From: Styela clava
Taxonomy: Eukaryota > Chordata > Ascidiacea > Stolidobranchia > Styelidae
Reading direction: 5' to 3'
DNA: 64,000 bases
Assembly (NCBI RefSeq): GCF_964204865.1
Contig: NC_135260.1
Location: 20,320,001-20,384,000 of the forward strand
The position numbers were made by a program, and so were the translations under genes. Below, in pieces: positions 35,600 to 47,547 of this stretch. Position 1 is the stretch's first letter, and every line of letters begins with the position of its first letter. The notes under the pieces were generated by a model, which was not told the DNA's origin, ran no database searches, and saw only the letters and a list, made by a program, of their open reading frames with translations.

Positions 35600-36110
35600 C
35601 ACAATCAGTAAGGTGTATCGAAAGCCTCGAGCAACATGTTATGAATAAATTCAAACATTAATTTCGCAACTTTATAAATATACACATCGTTTAATTTTAA
35701 AAGATGCATATGTTTATAAATGGGACTAATACTATGACGCAAATGAGTATTAGTCAATAACTCTAAGAGCTCTATTTTGTTAAATCGGCATGAGTCTGCT
35801 TTCACAAGCACGACAGACCCAAGCCACAATTCCCTATTGCAGGTGGAAACAATATAGCAAAAAATAAAATTTCGCATCACTTTTCAGGGAGAATTTTTTT
35901 TATCCTTGTCATGATTTCCACCGTCCTTGACAATTCCATATTTAATTGGTTGACGTGGTCGTTCGAATTAAGTTTGGTATTTAATAAATACAGTTCGGAC
36001 CAGTAAACTTGGAGTTGGATTGGGACTTCTATTTCCTTATTATTATAGAAATAATTTATTAATTGCACTTGCGTATTGTCTCGTAGAACTCGTGACACGT
36101 CGGTCAACAA
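35600..36110 (-). mobile_element. LINE reverse-transcriptase C-terminal remnant
   Basis: Two overlapping minus-strand frames (36,110-35,877 and 35,880-35,605) read as one after a single frameshift. The order is a helical segment ending IKKILPEK, then MRNFIFCYIV...ELWLG, ELLTNTHLRHS and IYKHMHLLKLNDVYIYK. This resembles the thumb/C-terminal part of non-LTR retrotransposon polymerases. It is duplicated in units 2 and 3, so it was present before the segment duplicated. Not functional. Confidence 0.7.
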
Positions 36111-37927
36111 AAATTAATGATTGTTCCAGACAGATAATCGATAAACCATAGTAAAGCAAAAAATGGTGCAATCAGTAGTCTTCGTCTTGAGGTGCTCAAT
36201 GTTCTGAATATGTGTGCTGAGATTACCGCGTCAGATATCTGCCAATTTCACGACTTCTTTGCGAGAAAACCCAAGTACAATCAGACAAGATAGATTACGA
36301 CGTGAGTGAACGCTGGTCTCTGATTAATAAATTGGAAACCCGGAATACAAAAATTGTCGCATGGCGTCGAAGAGTCGGAAACCGAATCCTGTTATCGGAT
36401 TATTTTGTTTCCGGATTCTCGGGATTCGGTATTCTGAATTGCCCATGACACAGTATATAGTATACCAATGGAACTCCAACTTGTATACATTGTGTCATTT
36501 GTACTGCATGCTATAATTTCTCACAAGTGCGTGCCCCCTTGCCACTTTGTACCTCGTCTAGCATTTCTCCCGTTTGCTGGGCGAAACGTTATAATCCGAG
36601 ACACGAGACGTATAGCCTACTTCATAACCCTGATCTCATAAATCATTGTAAATCTGAAATGTATTTTTGGTCATCGTTTTGGGTGGATTCATCACAAAAA
36701 TATGAAGTCATGTTCTGAATGTAATTAGTCTGCTTCACAAATTTGAAAAAAAATATATGAAGAGAAAGCGATTTTTTTTCCTAATAACAATCTGGAAAAA
36801 AAAAAGAGTTCCAACAGTAACATAATTACAGAACGTTTCATAGATCCATTCCGTGTCCAATAAACTGTCACAACAAATACCTTTCATGATCATTGCAATT
36901 GCAAATAAAATACAACCCACAGAAATGTTATATATTTAAATATACATACCGTATTTTTTCACGCCTGTCAGCCCCAACAAACTCTACAAAGTAGGGACTG
37001 ATCTAGGAAGTGACATTGTTTGGAAAGACCGGATCCTATCTATAATCCTACAAACCACAATGCTTCCCACTGATCTGATCTTCTTGTCAGCATTTATTTA
37101 GAAGTAAAGCTTTTTATAATTCTAATTAAAGTATGGTTTACATTACATTATACAAAATAAATCCAAGAGCTTTAGTGAAGCAACGTATTTCGTGTCGCCT
37201 TTATTGTCATTATTTTCCGTATATATCAGCAATAAAAACAACTTACCGATTAGCTCCAAATTGTAACGTAATTTGCATTTTAGCGCAAAACCTGCACACT
37301 TAAAACCGACAAGTATGCGGTGTCACTGTCATTTTCAAATTGCAATTTCAAAAATAATTTCTTGCTCAAAAAAAAGTCACAGGAACTAAATAAAATAGTG
37401 GTTCTCAGACAGTGTTAACGAGGTTGATGGTTTAATTAATATTATAAATAACATAAAACATCAACAATTATTATTCAAAGCGTACATAATTAAGAGCAGT
37501 AAGTTCTAAATTAATTAACGAGCAAAATGAGAAAATTCCCTAAAATACGCCTGCTTTTTGCGCCAACCCTAAACAAATAAGACCAGGTGTGATATACGAA
37601 AAAGGGTTTAACCAGGTAATATATATGCAATCTTTCAACAGAATCGCATATTTAATAATACTTGTTCTTCAATTGACACGTTGGTACATAAATGCTGCTA
37701 TTGTAGAAGAAATGGCTACATTTTCAAAATAGTTTTAATGTATATAATGAGTAACAGATTGCATATTGGGCGCAATGTCGCCTAAATAAATATTCCACTT
37801 CGGTTTATTTCGCCAACAGATGAAAATCCTCCCTGACCAGGTGAACAATTGTCAAAGTTATTGGATTTTAGTAGGGGTTCATGTTATAATTCGCATGTAA
37901 ACGAGTGACAAGTACAAAGATATAAAC

Positions 37928-39164
37928 CAGTGGTTCCCAACCGCCGGTCCGCGAAGGTTTTTTGCCGGTCCGCGAGAAATTTCATTTTGTTGTTTTTCTA
38001 CCGTCTAAATCGCTTTACCGAAGCCGAAAAGACGAACTTACGTTGGTTTATTACCCAATTTCTCTCCCGCCGTCATATTGCTGTTTGACACGAGCGGTAT
38101 GATCCGGCGACGTCTTGGCCCCGGTGTAATTACACTTTTCGCTTTTTCGGTTCCGATTGATGGCGAAAGCGCTCCGTCAAATCTCGCAAGATTCAGAAAC
38201 CTGAAAATCAACATGCGGGCTTTTTCCGTTTTGCATGCTTTTTTGATCAATATTACCATCCAAATAAAAGGTTATGAATATTTCTTTGTTAAAACCAGAA
38301 AACTGTCAAGAACAGTATAATATTCCAGAGCTTCACCATGACACCCAGCGAGATATGAACTTGACCCTTCAGGTGGTCACGAAACGCGCAACAAAGCGTG
38401 GGCCGCTGAGATATTTTCCGGGTGATGCACAGCATGGTTTTGAGCCCGGTGCCAAGTTAGCAACGACTTTATCATTGTAATGTAAATTCATTTTGTTTGG
38501 GGCGTCGATCAACTGCATGATGAATTCATGGGATTGATATGATGAACCCGATGAAACCTCTACTTTACAGTCCAGGTTTATAAAAGAATCATTGTTAAAA
38601 TTCATTCTTGAGCTCTCTTGATAACGAATACCCATCGCTTAGTAATCGAGCAATCAAACTGTTGTCTGAATTTTTCAACCAGTTACTTCTAGCTTTAATT
38701 ACAACGAAGCAAATAAACTGACTGTGATCCGCTGCAGAGCTACGTGTTGCAAAACTATTTTTGATGCCTCGTTTGCAATCCTGTGTTAGAAACGAAACAG
38801 CAGCAAAATTAGCACTTGAGTTAATTGTGTTTCTACATGATTTGGCATGTACATGTTTTTTATGCGATATGTGTGCCTCTTCACGCATGATGGGTGACCA
38901 GCACCGCATTTTATTACGCAAACATATGTTATTATTTTATGTTCCACCCATTTCAATTTTTGGCCGGCACAATATTTGATAATTTTTCCTCATGTGAAAT
39001 GGTTTAAGTGTACCTTATTTACCCGTAAAAGCGTAGTGATTGCCCGACATTACGCAGATATAGGTTATTATTTTCTGTTCCACTCATTTCAATTTTTGTC
39101 GGTCCGCGAGTACATTTTATTTGATTTTACCGGTCCGCCGGGATAGAAAGGTTGGGAACCGCTG
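37928..39164. mobile_element. 1.24-kb hAT element in unit 2
   Basis: Ends are CAGTGGTTCCCAACC and GGTTGGGAACCGCTG, with an exact 8-bp duplication ATATAAAC. GCCGGTCCGCGA motifs lie inside both ends. Open frames inside are short and not recognisable as an intact transposase. An inverted relative is nested at 48,184-49,234. The empty site is visible in units 1 and 3. Confidence 0.92.
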
Positions 39165-40573
39165 ATATAAACTACTGACGCAAATTCCATTGGATTCCGA
39201 CATTGAAAAATCCATTTTTGGGAGTATAAAAAGTCATTTGTTCATAAGCTTAGATGTCGCAATTAATTCTATGAAGCGAAAATTTACCAACAACAATTTC
39301 GGTTTTAAAACCATTTGAGTAAAAATATGGTTCTTAGCGTTTGAGAAACACCGCATTATCACACTGACGTCATACCCGTTCAATTGTGTGGTTACTGGGT
39401 ATTTCTATGACATGCTTATGCTTCAGGAAATAAGACAATTGCTTGTTTCATTACAACTTCGAACGTGACAACTCTTTCAGGTCCACCGTCACAAATATGG
39501 GTTTCCGTCAGGAACAAGCATTTTTGTATCTCATATAATTCAACAATCTCAATTTAGGTCGTAACGATATTAGATGGTAGAATACCCCTTGGATATACTA
39601 CAATATACAGTCTACGTATGGTCGAAGACGTCGCTGAGGCAATTTACTCGCAGTCAAAAAACGTTCGCTTTTTGCGTTCAGTCCCCAATATTATCCAACA
39701 CTTTTGAAAATAATTTGAAAAATTGTATTAATTCCCTTGCGTAAGATATCCTGATCCATGTATTCTTCGCGAGAAGATCTTGCATTAGGCACTACTAATA
39801 CAACATTACTTCAAATGTCTGAATCTTTAAAGATGCGGTATCAGACGTCTTCGACTAGTATATTACTTTTACGTTGAATGTCATGGTCAGTGTTGTGACG
39901 TTATTGAATGGCATTTTTAGTTTGAATAATGAACGATTCCTATAATTTGTGGTGTTTTAAGCTCTATAATCATTTAAACTCTATATCATGCGCTATAAAT
40001 ACTGACCTTTTTGAGAATAACTAATTCAGCAAACCTTAATCCATTTGACGAAACTGACCTCAAAGTGACGCTAAATATAACAATTTGTCTCCCACTGCAA
40101 TCAACGAATGATTAAATTCTTAATGAAGATATTATAAAATCTTATTTTTTCGAAATAATCGCGTGAGCAAGATATATTATAAATAGCGCTGCAAAAACTT
40201 TGGCATCAACAAACTCGTAGGAAACAACGTACAAAGCAACGAAAACGGAGACAAGATAGGATTGTTAATTGGGTATGTTTTAATATGTAGCCATGCAGGC
40301 CTATGTTCAATGTTGTATCTATCCGTTTTCACGCATCCGTTATTGCTATTATAGTCGTATACTCACTGGATCCATAAGTGCATTCCTTTGCTTTATGACA
40401 GCAGTCGTCAAATTGCCGACAGCTTTTCAATCCGAAAAGGGAGCTATCCTGGTATATGACTGCTCAATTACCACTTGTTACCAATCACCACATAGGCTAC
40501 TATTTGCAATATATACTAATTTTTAAACTATTGATCTTTAAACAAGTGCTGATTACAGCCCAATAGATTAAAG

Positions 40574-42012
40574 ATGAACGTGGTAACAATCTGTCTGCTT
40601 CTGGCGTCAATTATGTTTGGAATTGAAGCAGCTCAATTTACTCAACTTAAATGTTTTCAATTTCGCTACAAATTGGGACAGCAGCGATGCAAACCAAGTA
40701 AGATTTTTTGATTCCAACAGGAAATCCTATTTATGATGAATAAGTTGTTTGTTTCCATTTTCCAAAAAGTACATTTACCACGGCCTAGGTACTTGTAGAA
40801 CTAGGATAATACGTAAATACCGATCATACGTCCAGGGACAGCTTGACAAAATCGGGACCGTCCCGCTCGGTGGAATCAAATGTCCAGGGATATGGCAGTT
40901 ATAAATATATCTGATATTAATATCTACAAATATTTTTTTAACGTGGGCAGGCCATTTATTTATCACCATATTGTTATGTCATAATTATGATATTTTCAAT
41001 TTTTACGTCAATTTAACATATAACGTGGTCTTTAATGCCGTTTAAAGGAAGTTCATCCAATGTGTTGAATATTACTAATATTCATACTAACTAAAATACT
41101 TTCCAAGTCTCGGAATCGAACCAAGATTTGCCCAATGTTCCGGTTTATTGTTTCGTATATTTGGTAAGCCTAATCAAACGTAAAACACATGTGAATTTGT
41201 GTTTCCTAAAAACCATTCCAAACACTGGTTTGTTGTTACAGAAAAAGGTTTCAAAGGTGATTTAGTACCATGCTACAACTTATGTAACAAAAAATTGGTT
41301 AAATTTGAAGATTGCAATAAATATCCTGCTAATATGCATTGTTGCGTTCACGACTGCAGATGCGTCATGAAAGGAGGTGGGTATAAACAATAGGACAACA
41401 ACTGATATCATCTCGCTCAAATATATATATATATATATATATAACGGACTTACAAAGCACGAAGTACAAAGCATGCAATAACATGGCAAAACTTATTCTT
41501 CTGCATTCCATTCCAGCCGGATTTGTTGAAATTCCCCAAAACTACACAATTTCTCTCGACGACGAAAAAATATCGCAGTGGATGAAGACCGAAGTAGAAG
41601 AAGGATGTGAGCCAAAAAACAAATATCCTTCATCAGCAAAGATGACTGAGTCTGAAAATACCAAGACAAACCTGAAATTACCTATTCACAAGCAAGATAA
41701 AGATGCAATAATACAAGACGTTCAAACAACTGCAACGGCCATCGGATCTAGCGATAACAAAGAAACCCGGAACTCATCCATTGCAAACCAAGAGGAACTT
41801 CAAACACACCAGAAGAAAAAGGCCCAGATGAAACAACTACCGCAAATACTGTACAAAGCAGAACGAGCACAAAAACAGAGACAGTGAAGACGCCCGCGGC
41901 CAAATGTGCTACAAAAAAACATTTCTTATCGCGAATTGCAAGAAAAATGACTGGAATATTCAAGCAGATGGGTGTTGGTTGGGAAATGAAAGTCGACGAT
42001 GGGTGCAATTAA
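40574..42012 (+). pseudogene. Gene C: family copy with exon-3 frameshift
   Basis: Exons 40574-40697 (124 nt), 41242-41376 (135 nt) and the exon beginning 41517 keep all splice sites. Exons 1-2 encode a complete signal peptide and nine-cysteine domain (LCNKKLVKFEDCNKYP variant). In exon 3 one base is missing at about 41,795 (AGAGGAACTT where B has AGAGGGAACTT). The shifted frame stops at 41,885-41,887, giving 209 aa and losing both C-terminal cysteines. The original frame remains well conserved after the deletion to a stop at 42,010-42,012, so the damage is recent, allelic or a sequencing error. A truncated secreted protein would still contain the main cysteine domain. An acceptor-like AG ends 15 nt before the ATG. 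Confidence 0.82.
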
Positions 42013-42546
42013 TGGCACTTGCTACATCGTCTGTCAAATCTAAATTTTCAAATTAATCCTATGTTTGTGTCGTTCTATGTAAATTTCTTATCTTAAAAGT
42101 ATCGTGGGACTAGCCGTAAATATGATTTGAGCTTTTAAAAATACATATTGATGACAAGAACAGAATCAAGTTGAAGACATCGACGTTGTTGTAAACTTCA
42201 CAAATTGTGCACACAGCAATACACGTTGTTAAGCAGTCGATGAGTTATGCTGCATTTATAATTTGCATATTTGTTGAAAGTGGATTTTCTTGTTTGTGAA
42301 ACAAATCCAACGATAGCGTTTATAGAATCAATACCCTCTTATCGGCACTGGTACTGTCTTGTCCGAAGCAAAAGTCCGGTTTGGTTCGAAATTTGGCCAA
42401 ATCGAGTCGCCGATATAAATATGTCACTCCGCATTTAAGTCAATTCCTTGTTTTAGTTTATGTGTATTCCGAAGCCGGAACCGCCACAATAGGCGCAATT
42501 TTTAATTTGATGATGTTACCTCACACAAAAAACGAATGCCATAGAT

Positions 42547-43914
42547 CAGGGGTGGGCACAATTTTTTAGTATAAGAGCCGCATGCTGCAAGTCAAAGCTT
42601 AAGAAGAGCCGCAGAATATTATTAAAATACCATGAAAAAATAAAAATAATTGAAGTACCAAGATTGCTGATTATGAAAATTTGACAATGATAAATTCAGA
42701 ATCAGTTCCGGTAAAAATATATTGTTCAAAATGTTATTGCAAAATCGTATATTCAATGTCATCCAACAAGTGCGCAGTTGATGCTGTTTTTCTTTATGAT
42801 ATCTCAAAGTAGAATTTGCATATCGAGCACTGAAAATTTGTCACAAAAATAACATTTAATAACGGAATCGGGTTGTACTGAAATACTTCCATATGTCCGA
42901 AGCACGCTGCATATCTTGTACAGCAGAGTGATCATGAAACTATATCGATTTGTGAATAATTATAGGGGTTACGGGATAAGATCACGCGAAATTGCTTTGT
43001 TATTATTGTGACGTAACATGATAAAATTATAAATTATCACGTCAAATGTCACGCTGTGGTTAACCGGTTAATTTTACCCGCATAACGGTTAAAGTGTTTT
43101 CCCTGAAATACCCAGCCCTAATTACGAAGCCATATCAGGAGACTTGTGTGTTCCCATCATTTCTGTAAGTTTTCGAAAGTCTGGGCGATATGTAGTCAAT
43201 GCGGTACGAATCAATTCTGTCACATGTACATTTGTTACAACCTACACGAAATTTTGATATTATGAGGTTCATTGCTGAGACTAACGACTCACAGCAGTAT
43301 GTTGTGCTAAAAATAGGAAGGATCCGTACACTAGCCAATTTAACTTCAGGGTATTTATCGTGTGGTACCTGCCAAATGATAAGATAAATTACTGCTGTCT
43401 TTTTAGTAACAATTTGAACTCATTTAATTTGTGTTTCCTTATAGCTGATTTACGAGGGTAGTCTCGTAAGAAGTTTTCATGATTCGTTTCATGGTGCCGT
43501 TTAACATTGCTGACTTTATTCTGACTTAGTAGCTTATGGCAGATTGAGCACAAAGGTTTATTCTCCTGACTGGTAAATGCGTATTCTTCTTCCCATTCTG
43601 ACTTGACAACTCTGTTCTCATATCGCACAGTAACTTAGATTAACTGACCGCAATCAAGCTGCAATACCGCCGACGCATTAATAAACATTGACCATTTTGA
43701 CGAAAGATTTGCTGACTTGACTGACTTAAATTCAAAATTCAACGCTACAACGATTTTCATACTAAAACATAATTTGTCCTAATCACCGACGAAAACTTCT
43801 TCACAACTTTTAATTAATTAACAACAGTTTGCATTACAGTTTTTCTCTTAGTTAAAATTTGGATAATAATTTATGTTAGCGAGAAAAGCCGCACAAAAAG
43901 TGTGCCCACCCCTG
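42547..43914 (-). mobile_element. 1.37-kb hAT element with transposase N-terminal remnant
   Basis: Ends are CAGGGGTGGGCAC and GTGCCCACCCCTG, with an exact 8-bp duplication CCATAGAT (42,539-42,546 and 43,915-43,922). GAGCCGCA motifs lie inside the left end and AAGCCGCAC inside the right. It encodes the N-terminal part of a hAT transposase on the minus strand and is internally deleted. Confidence 0.93.
43389..43628 (-). pseudogene. hAT transposase N-terminal fragment
   Basis: The 79-residue frame contains a zinc-finger-like pattern CSICHKLLS...NVKRHHETNHENF, then a charged stretch. This order (EWEEEYAFT, C-x2-C, H-x4/5-H) is characteristic of the BED-like N-terminus of hAT transposases related to the GTF2IRD2/FAM200 type. 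The catalytic and dimerisation regions are absent from the element, so it cannot transpose itself. Confidence 0.7.
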
Positions 43915-44310
43915 CCATAGATAAAGTCTACCGACATTTTTGAAATAAATAAAAGCAATAGCCATCTAGCGAAAAATGCAATGTTCAACCATAAAATTTT
44001 AAAGCGATTGGTCCAGTAGTTAACGAAAGAAAATTTTTCCATACGGTCGCAGCAAGAAGAAAAATACTAACAACGTGATCAACAACAACATAATAACAGA
44101 ACGATCCATATGTCCACTTCGTGTCGAAGTATCGCATATAAAGTTTTATTTTTTTTACTTAAAAGAAAACAGCTCGTATTAAAACAAACCTATTTAAAAT
44201 GATTATTTTGTTGTTTCTTTTGTATTCTTTATTAAAATACCCCTCATATCGCCTTGAATCTAAGGTAAATGGTGCGCTTTGGCAACTGCACACGCTGCCA
44301 GAATGACGCA

Positions 44311-44446
44311 TGCTTCCGAAAACAAGTAACAGGCTAACAAATCCCATACCCGACCTGGACTGGTAACCGGACGAGAGCCCGTGGTTCGCCATTTAAGCCG
44401 TGTTATCGATTTTCCTCACCCATATGTAAATCCTATCCTATTTCAA
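44311..44446 (+). mobile_element. 5'-truncated SINE in unit 2
   Basis: It matches the 3' half of the SINE at 17,837 from TGCTTCCGAAAACAA through GGTAACCGGACGAGA to ATGTAAATCCTATCCTAT. Unit 1 lacks it at the equivalent point (about 34,960), so it inserted after duplication or was lost there. Confidence 0.88.
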
Positions 44447-44594
44447 AAATGTAAAAAAAAGTTGCATCGTCGCCAAGTTAGTACATAACCAAAGTTATGA
44501 AAAGAGATTTTAACAGTTCATTCGCGATATCAGGGAGACGATGATCAGTGTGAACATGCCAAGAGAGTCACGAAACATATTTCACCGACCACCG

Positions 44595-44664
44595 AGATAA
44601 AACAACTACCGCAAATACTGTACAAAGCAGAACAACCACAAAAACAAAAAATCGTGAGGAAATG
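44595..44664 (+). pseudogene. Orphan exon-3 fragment of the cysteine-rich gene
   Basis: About 65 bases (GATAAAACAACTACCGCAAA onward, ending AAAACAAAAAATCG) match the linker-coding part of exon 3, closest in its tail to gene D. It replaces the CCCAAACACGGCTGCATCAACG stretch found at this point in units 1 (35,132) and 3 (56,450). It lies 2.6 kb after gene C and has no splice context, so it is a relic of template switching or conversion. Confidence 0.8.
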
Positions 44665-45198
44665 AAGGGCCACATATATATATTCAGTAATTTATTTTTT
44701 CACCAACCATGCTGAAGGTACACACTTACAAATTAGAATAAATTATATATGGAAAAATGGCATTCCAGGGTGAAGGGACACACGGGAAACCAATAAATGG
44801 TTATCGAGCAGTGGTACCCAAAAAAGTCTAACAGATCATTAGAAAAAATGTCGAACAATATATTAAAAGTGATAAAAAACACTATACATGTCTAGAGTCT
44901 CTAGACGACCTGATATATCCAGCAGTCGCGTGTTTCCACATAATGAAAACGACTACTAGCACAGTCAGTTGAGGTAACCAAGAAGATTATATTAATCTCA
45001 CAAATTTGCATATACTAATCATCAATCAAAAAATCCATATGACAGAAAAAAGGCAAAATAGAAATTAAATTTCGACAATCGAACAATAGGCTATATATCT
45101 ATTATATATATCCAAATTGTATTACCTTGTTTTGTTTAAAAGTAGTTTAGATATAATATATTTCGTGGATTAAAATTTGTATTTTTTATATGAATATA

Positions 45199-46350
45199 TA
45201 GTAGGTCGGGGTAGTTCGGACACCCGGGGTATGATGGTCAGTCAAAATAAAATCCTCCTACTAGCGACACCTCGCGCTTTTTCGTCGCTCAAAACGCATC
45301 GCGTGAAAGAGCGACATCATGCGAACAACGACAGAACCAAGATTTTACATTTCAGGCTCGATAACTTACAAGGCGGTGCTTTTTGGGGAAGGGGTGTTTC
45401 TGTTGGGACAGAAAAACGTCAAATTATAGAGTCCCATGGTGGCGAAGAATAATTTTAGCCGGAAAAGTCTGCGAACTCGGTTCTATTTTGTTTATTTGTT
45501 GAAAGTAGTTGCATTAGATCGAATAAATTCTTTAGCAGACTGCCAGTACTCATTTTTGGGTTGGCAGGGTCACTTAAGAGGTAGGGTGGATTTTGAGTGG
45601 GGGAGGGGGGAGGATTTTTTTCAATATAGTCTGTTGGGAATGTCAATGGGCCGTCGTCATCGAAACTTATAAATAATTATTTTTTGATACTAAGTACCCT
45701 TTTACAACAAAGATCAAAAGCACACTCATCGCCATATTTATATTGGATCTCTTAGAAGTTAAGCCCGGCGTAAAATTTCATCTTACCCCGTCAAATTATT
45801 TTTTCCATATGCGTATAAAATACGCCCAAGGTTATGCCAAGAAATTACAAAATAAATACTTCTAGAGGTAGTCCATGTAAAGAAGATATAAAAATTGCAG
45901 TTGAAAAAGCGCAAACTAAATTTTAAATTTCTAGTTTTCCTAAAACTGTTCAAACTCTTTTGAAAATTGCCCTGTTATGTCCTTTATGGGGTAAGACGGA
46001 CATACTTTTTGATATGCAAGAAAAGTGATCTGTTTAAAAAAAATTTAAGAGACATAATCCTGGGCCATCTAGGCGTTGATCGAAATCTTATGACCGAAAT
46101 CCTAGACACCATCAAGTTAATTTTGGTGTGTGTCCGTCTTTCCCACAAAGTGTCTAACTTACCCCGATATTTTTTTAGCTGAAAATCGGGCGTAAATTCC
46201 GATTCGTTGCTATGGCAACAATGTGCAAATGTGGCAAGATAGCTGGAGGGTGGGTGCATGAATCAATAGTAGAACGAATGCAGCTGCGACATTATTTGAA
46301 GAGTTATTCAAAATAACTTATTAGTGGGTCCGACTTCCCCCGACCTACTA
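45199..46350. mobile_element. TA-flanked TIR element (TAGTAGGTCGGGG ends)
   Basis: The left end TAGTAGGTCGGGGTAGTTCG and the right end CGACTTCCCCCGACCTACTA are imperfect inverted repeats. Units 1 and 3 have the uninterrupted site AATATGTTTTGAA. The flanks suggest a TA (or TATA) duplication, as in the Tc1/mariner-pogo group, but no transposase was found. The inner sequence has GGTAAGACGGACAT echoes of the ends. Confidence 0.75.
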
Positions 46351-46498
46351 TATTTTGAAATTTCCAAGAATATCATTCCAATCTAAGTCGCATAATTTTT
46401 AAAGACTTTCGAGCAAATTTGAGATCTGTTCGTGAAATGAAGAATACACCACTAGCTGCTGAAAGTGTATTGTACGAATGTAACACATATAGCCACAA

Positions 46499-46777
46499 TC
46501 AGTAAAGTGTATCGAAAGCCTCGAGCAACATGTTATGTATGAATTCAAAAATCAATTTTGCTTTATAAATATACACATCGTTTAATTTCAAAAGATGCAT
46601 ACGTTTATAAATGTGACTTATACTAAGTTGCAAATGAGTAATAGTCAATAACTCTAAGAGCTCTATTTTGTAAAAACAGGCGGGGGTATGGCATGAGTCT
46701 GCTCTCACAAGCACAGTCCCAAGCCACAATTCCATATTGTAGGGGGAAATAAAATAACGAACAATAAAATTTCGCAT
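46499..46777 (-). mobile_element. LINE reverse-transcriptase remnant, unit 2 copy
   Basis: The 92-residue frame (FIVRYFISPYNMELWLG, ELLTITHLQLS, LLKLNDVYIYK) is homologous to the remnant at 35,605-35,880. It was carried in by the segmental duplication. Its upstream part is displaced to about 50,440 by the insertion at 46,813. Confidence 0.7.
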
Positions 46778-46899
46778 TACTTTTTAGGGAGAATTTTTGG
46801 TACTCCTGGAGCGGTGTCTCCAAAATGTCGTGTCCCACTTGTCCCACGTGTCCCCCTTGTATCACGTGTCCCACTTGTACCACGTGTCCGACTTGTACC

Positions 46900-47237
46900 C
46901 TTTTCACGTTTCTCGCTTATTATCGATATTGTTTGCTTCATATCTTTTGAACTAATACAAAATCGCATTATTTTCTATGTACTAAAAATAAGTAAATTTG
47001 ATGTAGAATAAAAATATTTCTACTTCTAATGTGGGATATTTTAGAAACTCGCAATTAAATAGCTTAGAAATGCCCCTTTTCACGTTCCTCGCTAATTATC
47101 GACACTGTTTCATTTGTATCTTTTGTACTAATATGAATGCGCATAATTTTCTATCTCATAAAAATAAGTAAATTTATTGTACAATAAAAATACTTCTACT
47201 CCTAATGTGGGATATTTTAGAAAATCGCAGTTGAATT
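46900..47237. repeat. Two tandem ~168-bp repeats inside the foldback element
   Basis: The units run from CCCTTTTCACG (about 46,907 and 47,075) to GTGGGATATTTTAGAAA followed by TCGCA. They are similar over their length with scattered substitutions. The second is followed by another copy of the element end (GCGGTGTCTCC). Confidence 0.8.
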
Positions 47238-47285
47238 GCGGTGTCTCCAAAATGTCGTGTCCCACTTGTCCTACTTGCCACTTGG

Positions 47286-47547
47286 TACACGTGGGACGAA
47301 TGGTACACGTGTTACATGTGGGACACGTGGTACAAGTGGGACACGTGTTACATGTGGGACACGTGGTACAAGTGGGACACGTGGTACAAGTGGGACATGT
47401 GGTACAGGTGCGACACGTGGTACAAGTGGGACACGTGGGACAAGTGCGACAAGTATGACAAGTGGGACACGTGGTACAAGTGGAACACGTGGTACAAGTG
47501 GGAAGAGTGGGACACGTGGTACAAGTTGGACACGTGGTACACGTGGG
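47286..47547. repeat. 9-bp minisatellite rich in CACGTG
   Basis: The array alternates GGGACACGT and GGTACAAGT, a 9-base period with an 18-base higher unit, about 29 units with substitutions. About 13 CACGTG palindromes occur. It continues after the hAT insertion at 50,247-50,300. Because 9 is divisible by 3 all frames are open, which produces Gly-Thr-Arg-rich or Trp-Tyr-rich translations that are not genes. Confidence 0.93.

Larger units (their letters stand above)
29230..36735 (+). repeat. Segmental duplication unit 1 (carries gene B)
   Basis: The segment aligns in order with units 2 and 3. Shared landmarks include AACATAATAACAAAACGTTCC (29,300), GCGCTGCAAAAACTTTGGCAT (31,870), the three-exon gene, AACTCACTAATTGTCGAACC (34,328), a LINE remnant (35.6-36.1 kb) and ATTTCTCCCGTTTGCTG (36,563). 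It meets unit 2 near 36,740. Relative to units 2 and 3 it lacks about 360 bp after the gene. Upstream of the gene it carries a degenerate set of short frames with no conserved protein. Confidence 0.9.

Noticed and set aside
38369-38921. Minus-strand frames inside the 37,928 element as a host gene
   Set aside because: They lie wholly within a hAT element with intact ends and target duplication, and a decayed relative at 48,184 does not preserve them.
45177-45672. Plus-strand frames in the TA-flanked element as transposase
   Set aside because: They show no catalytic DDE/D spacing or DNA-binding motif and begin outside the element end.
47255-47547. CRISPR-like array
   Set aside because: The repeats are 9 bp with no spacers, in a eukaryotic genome, and are part of a transposon.
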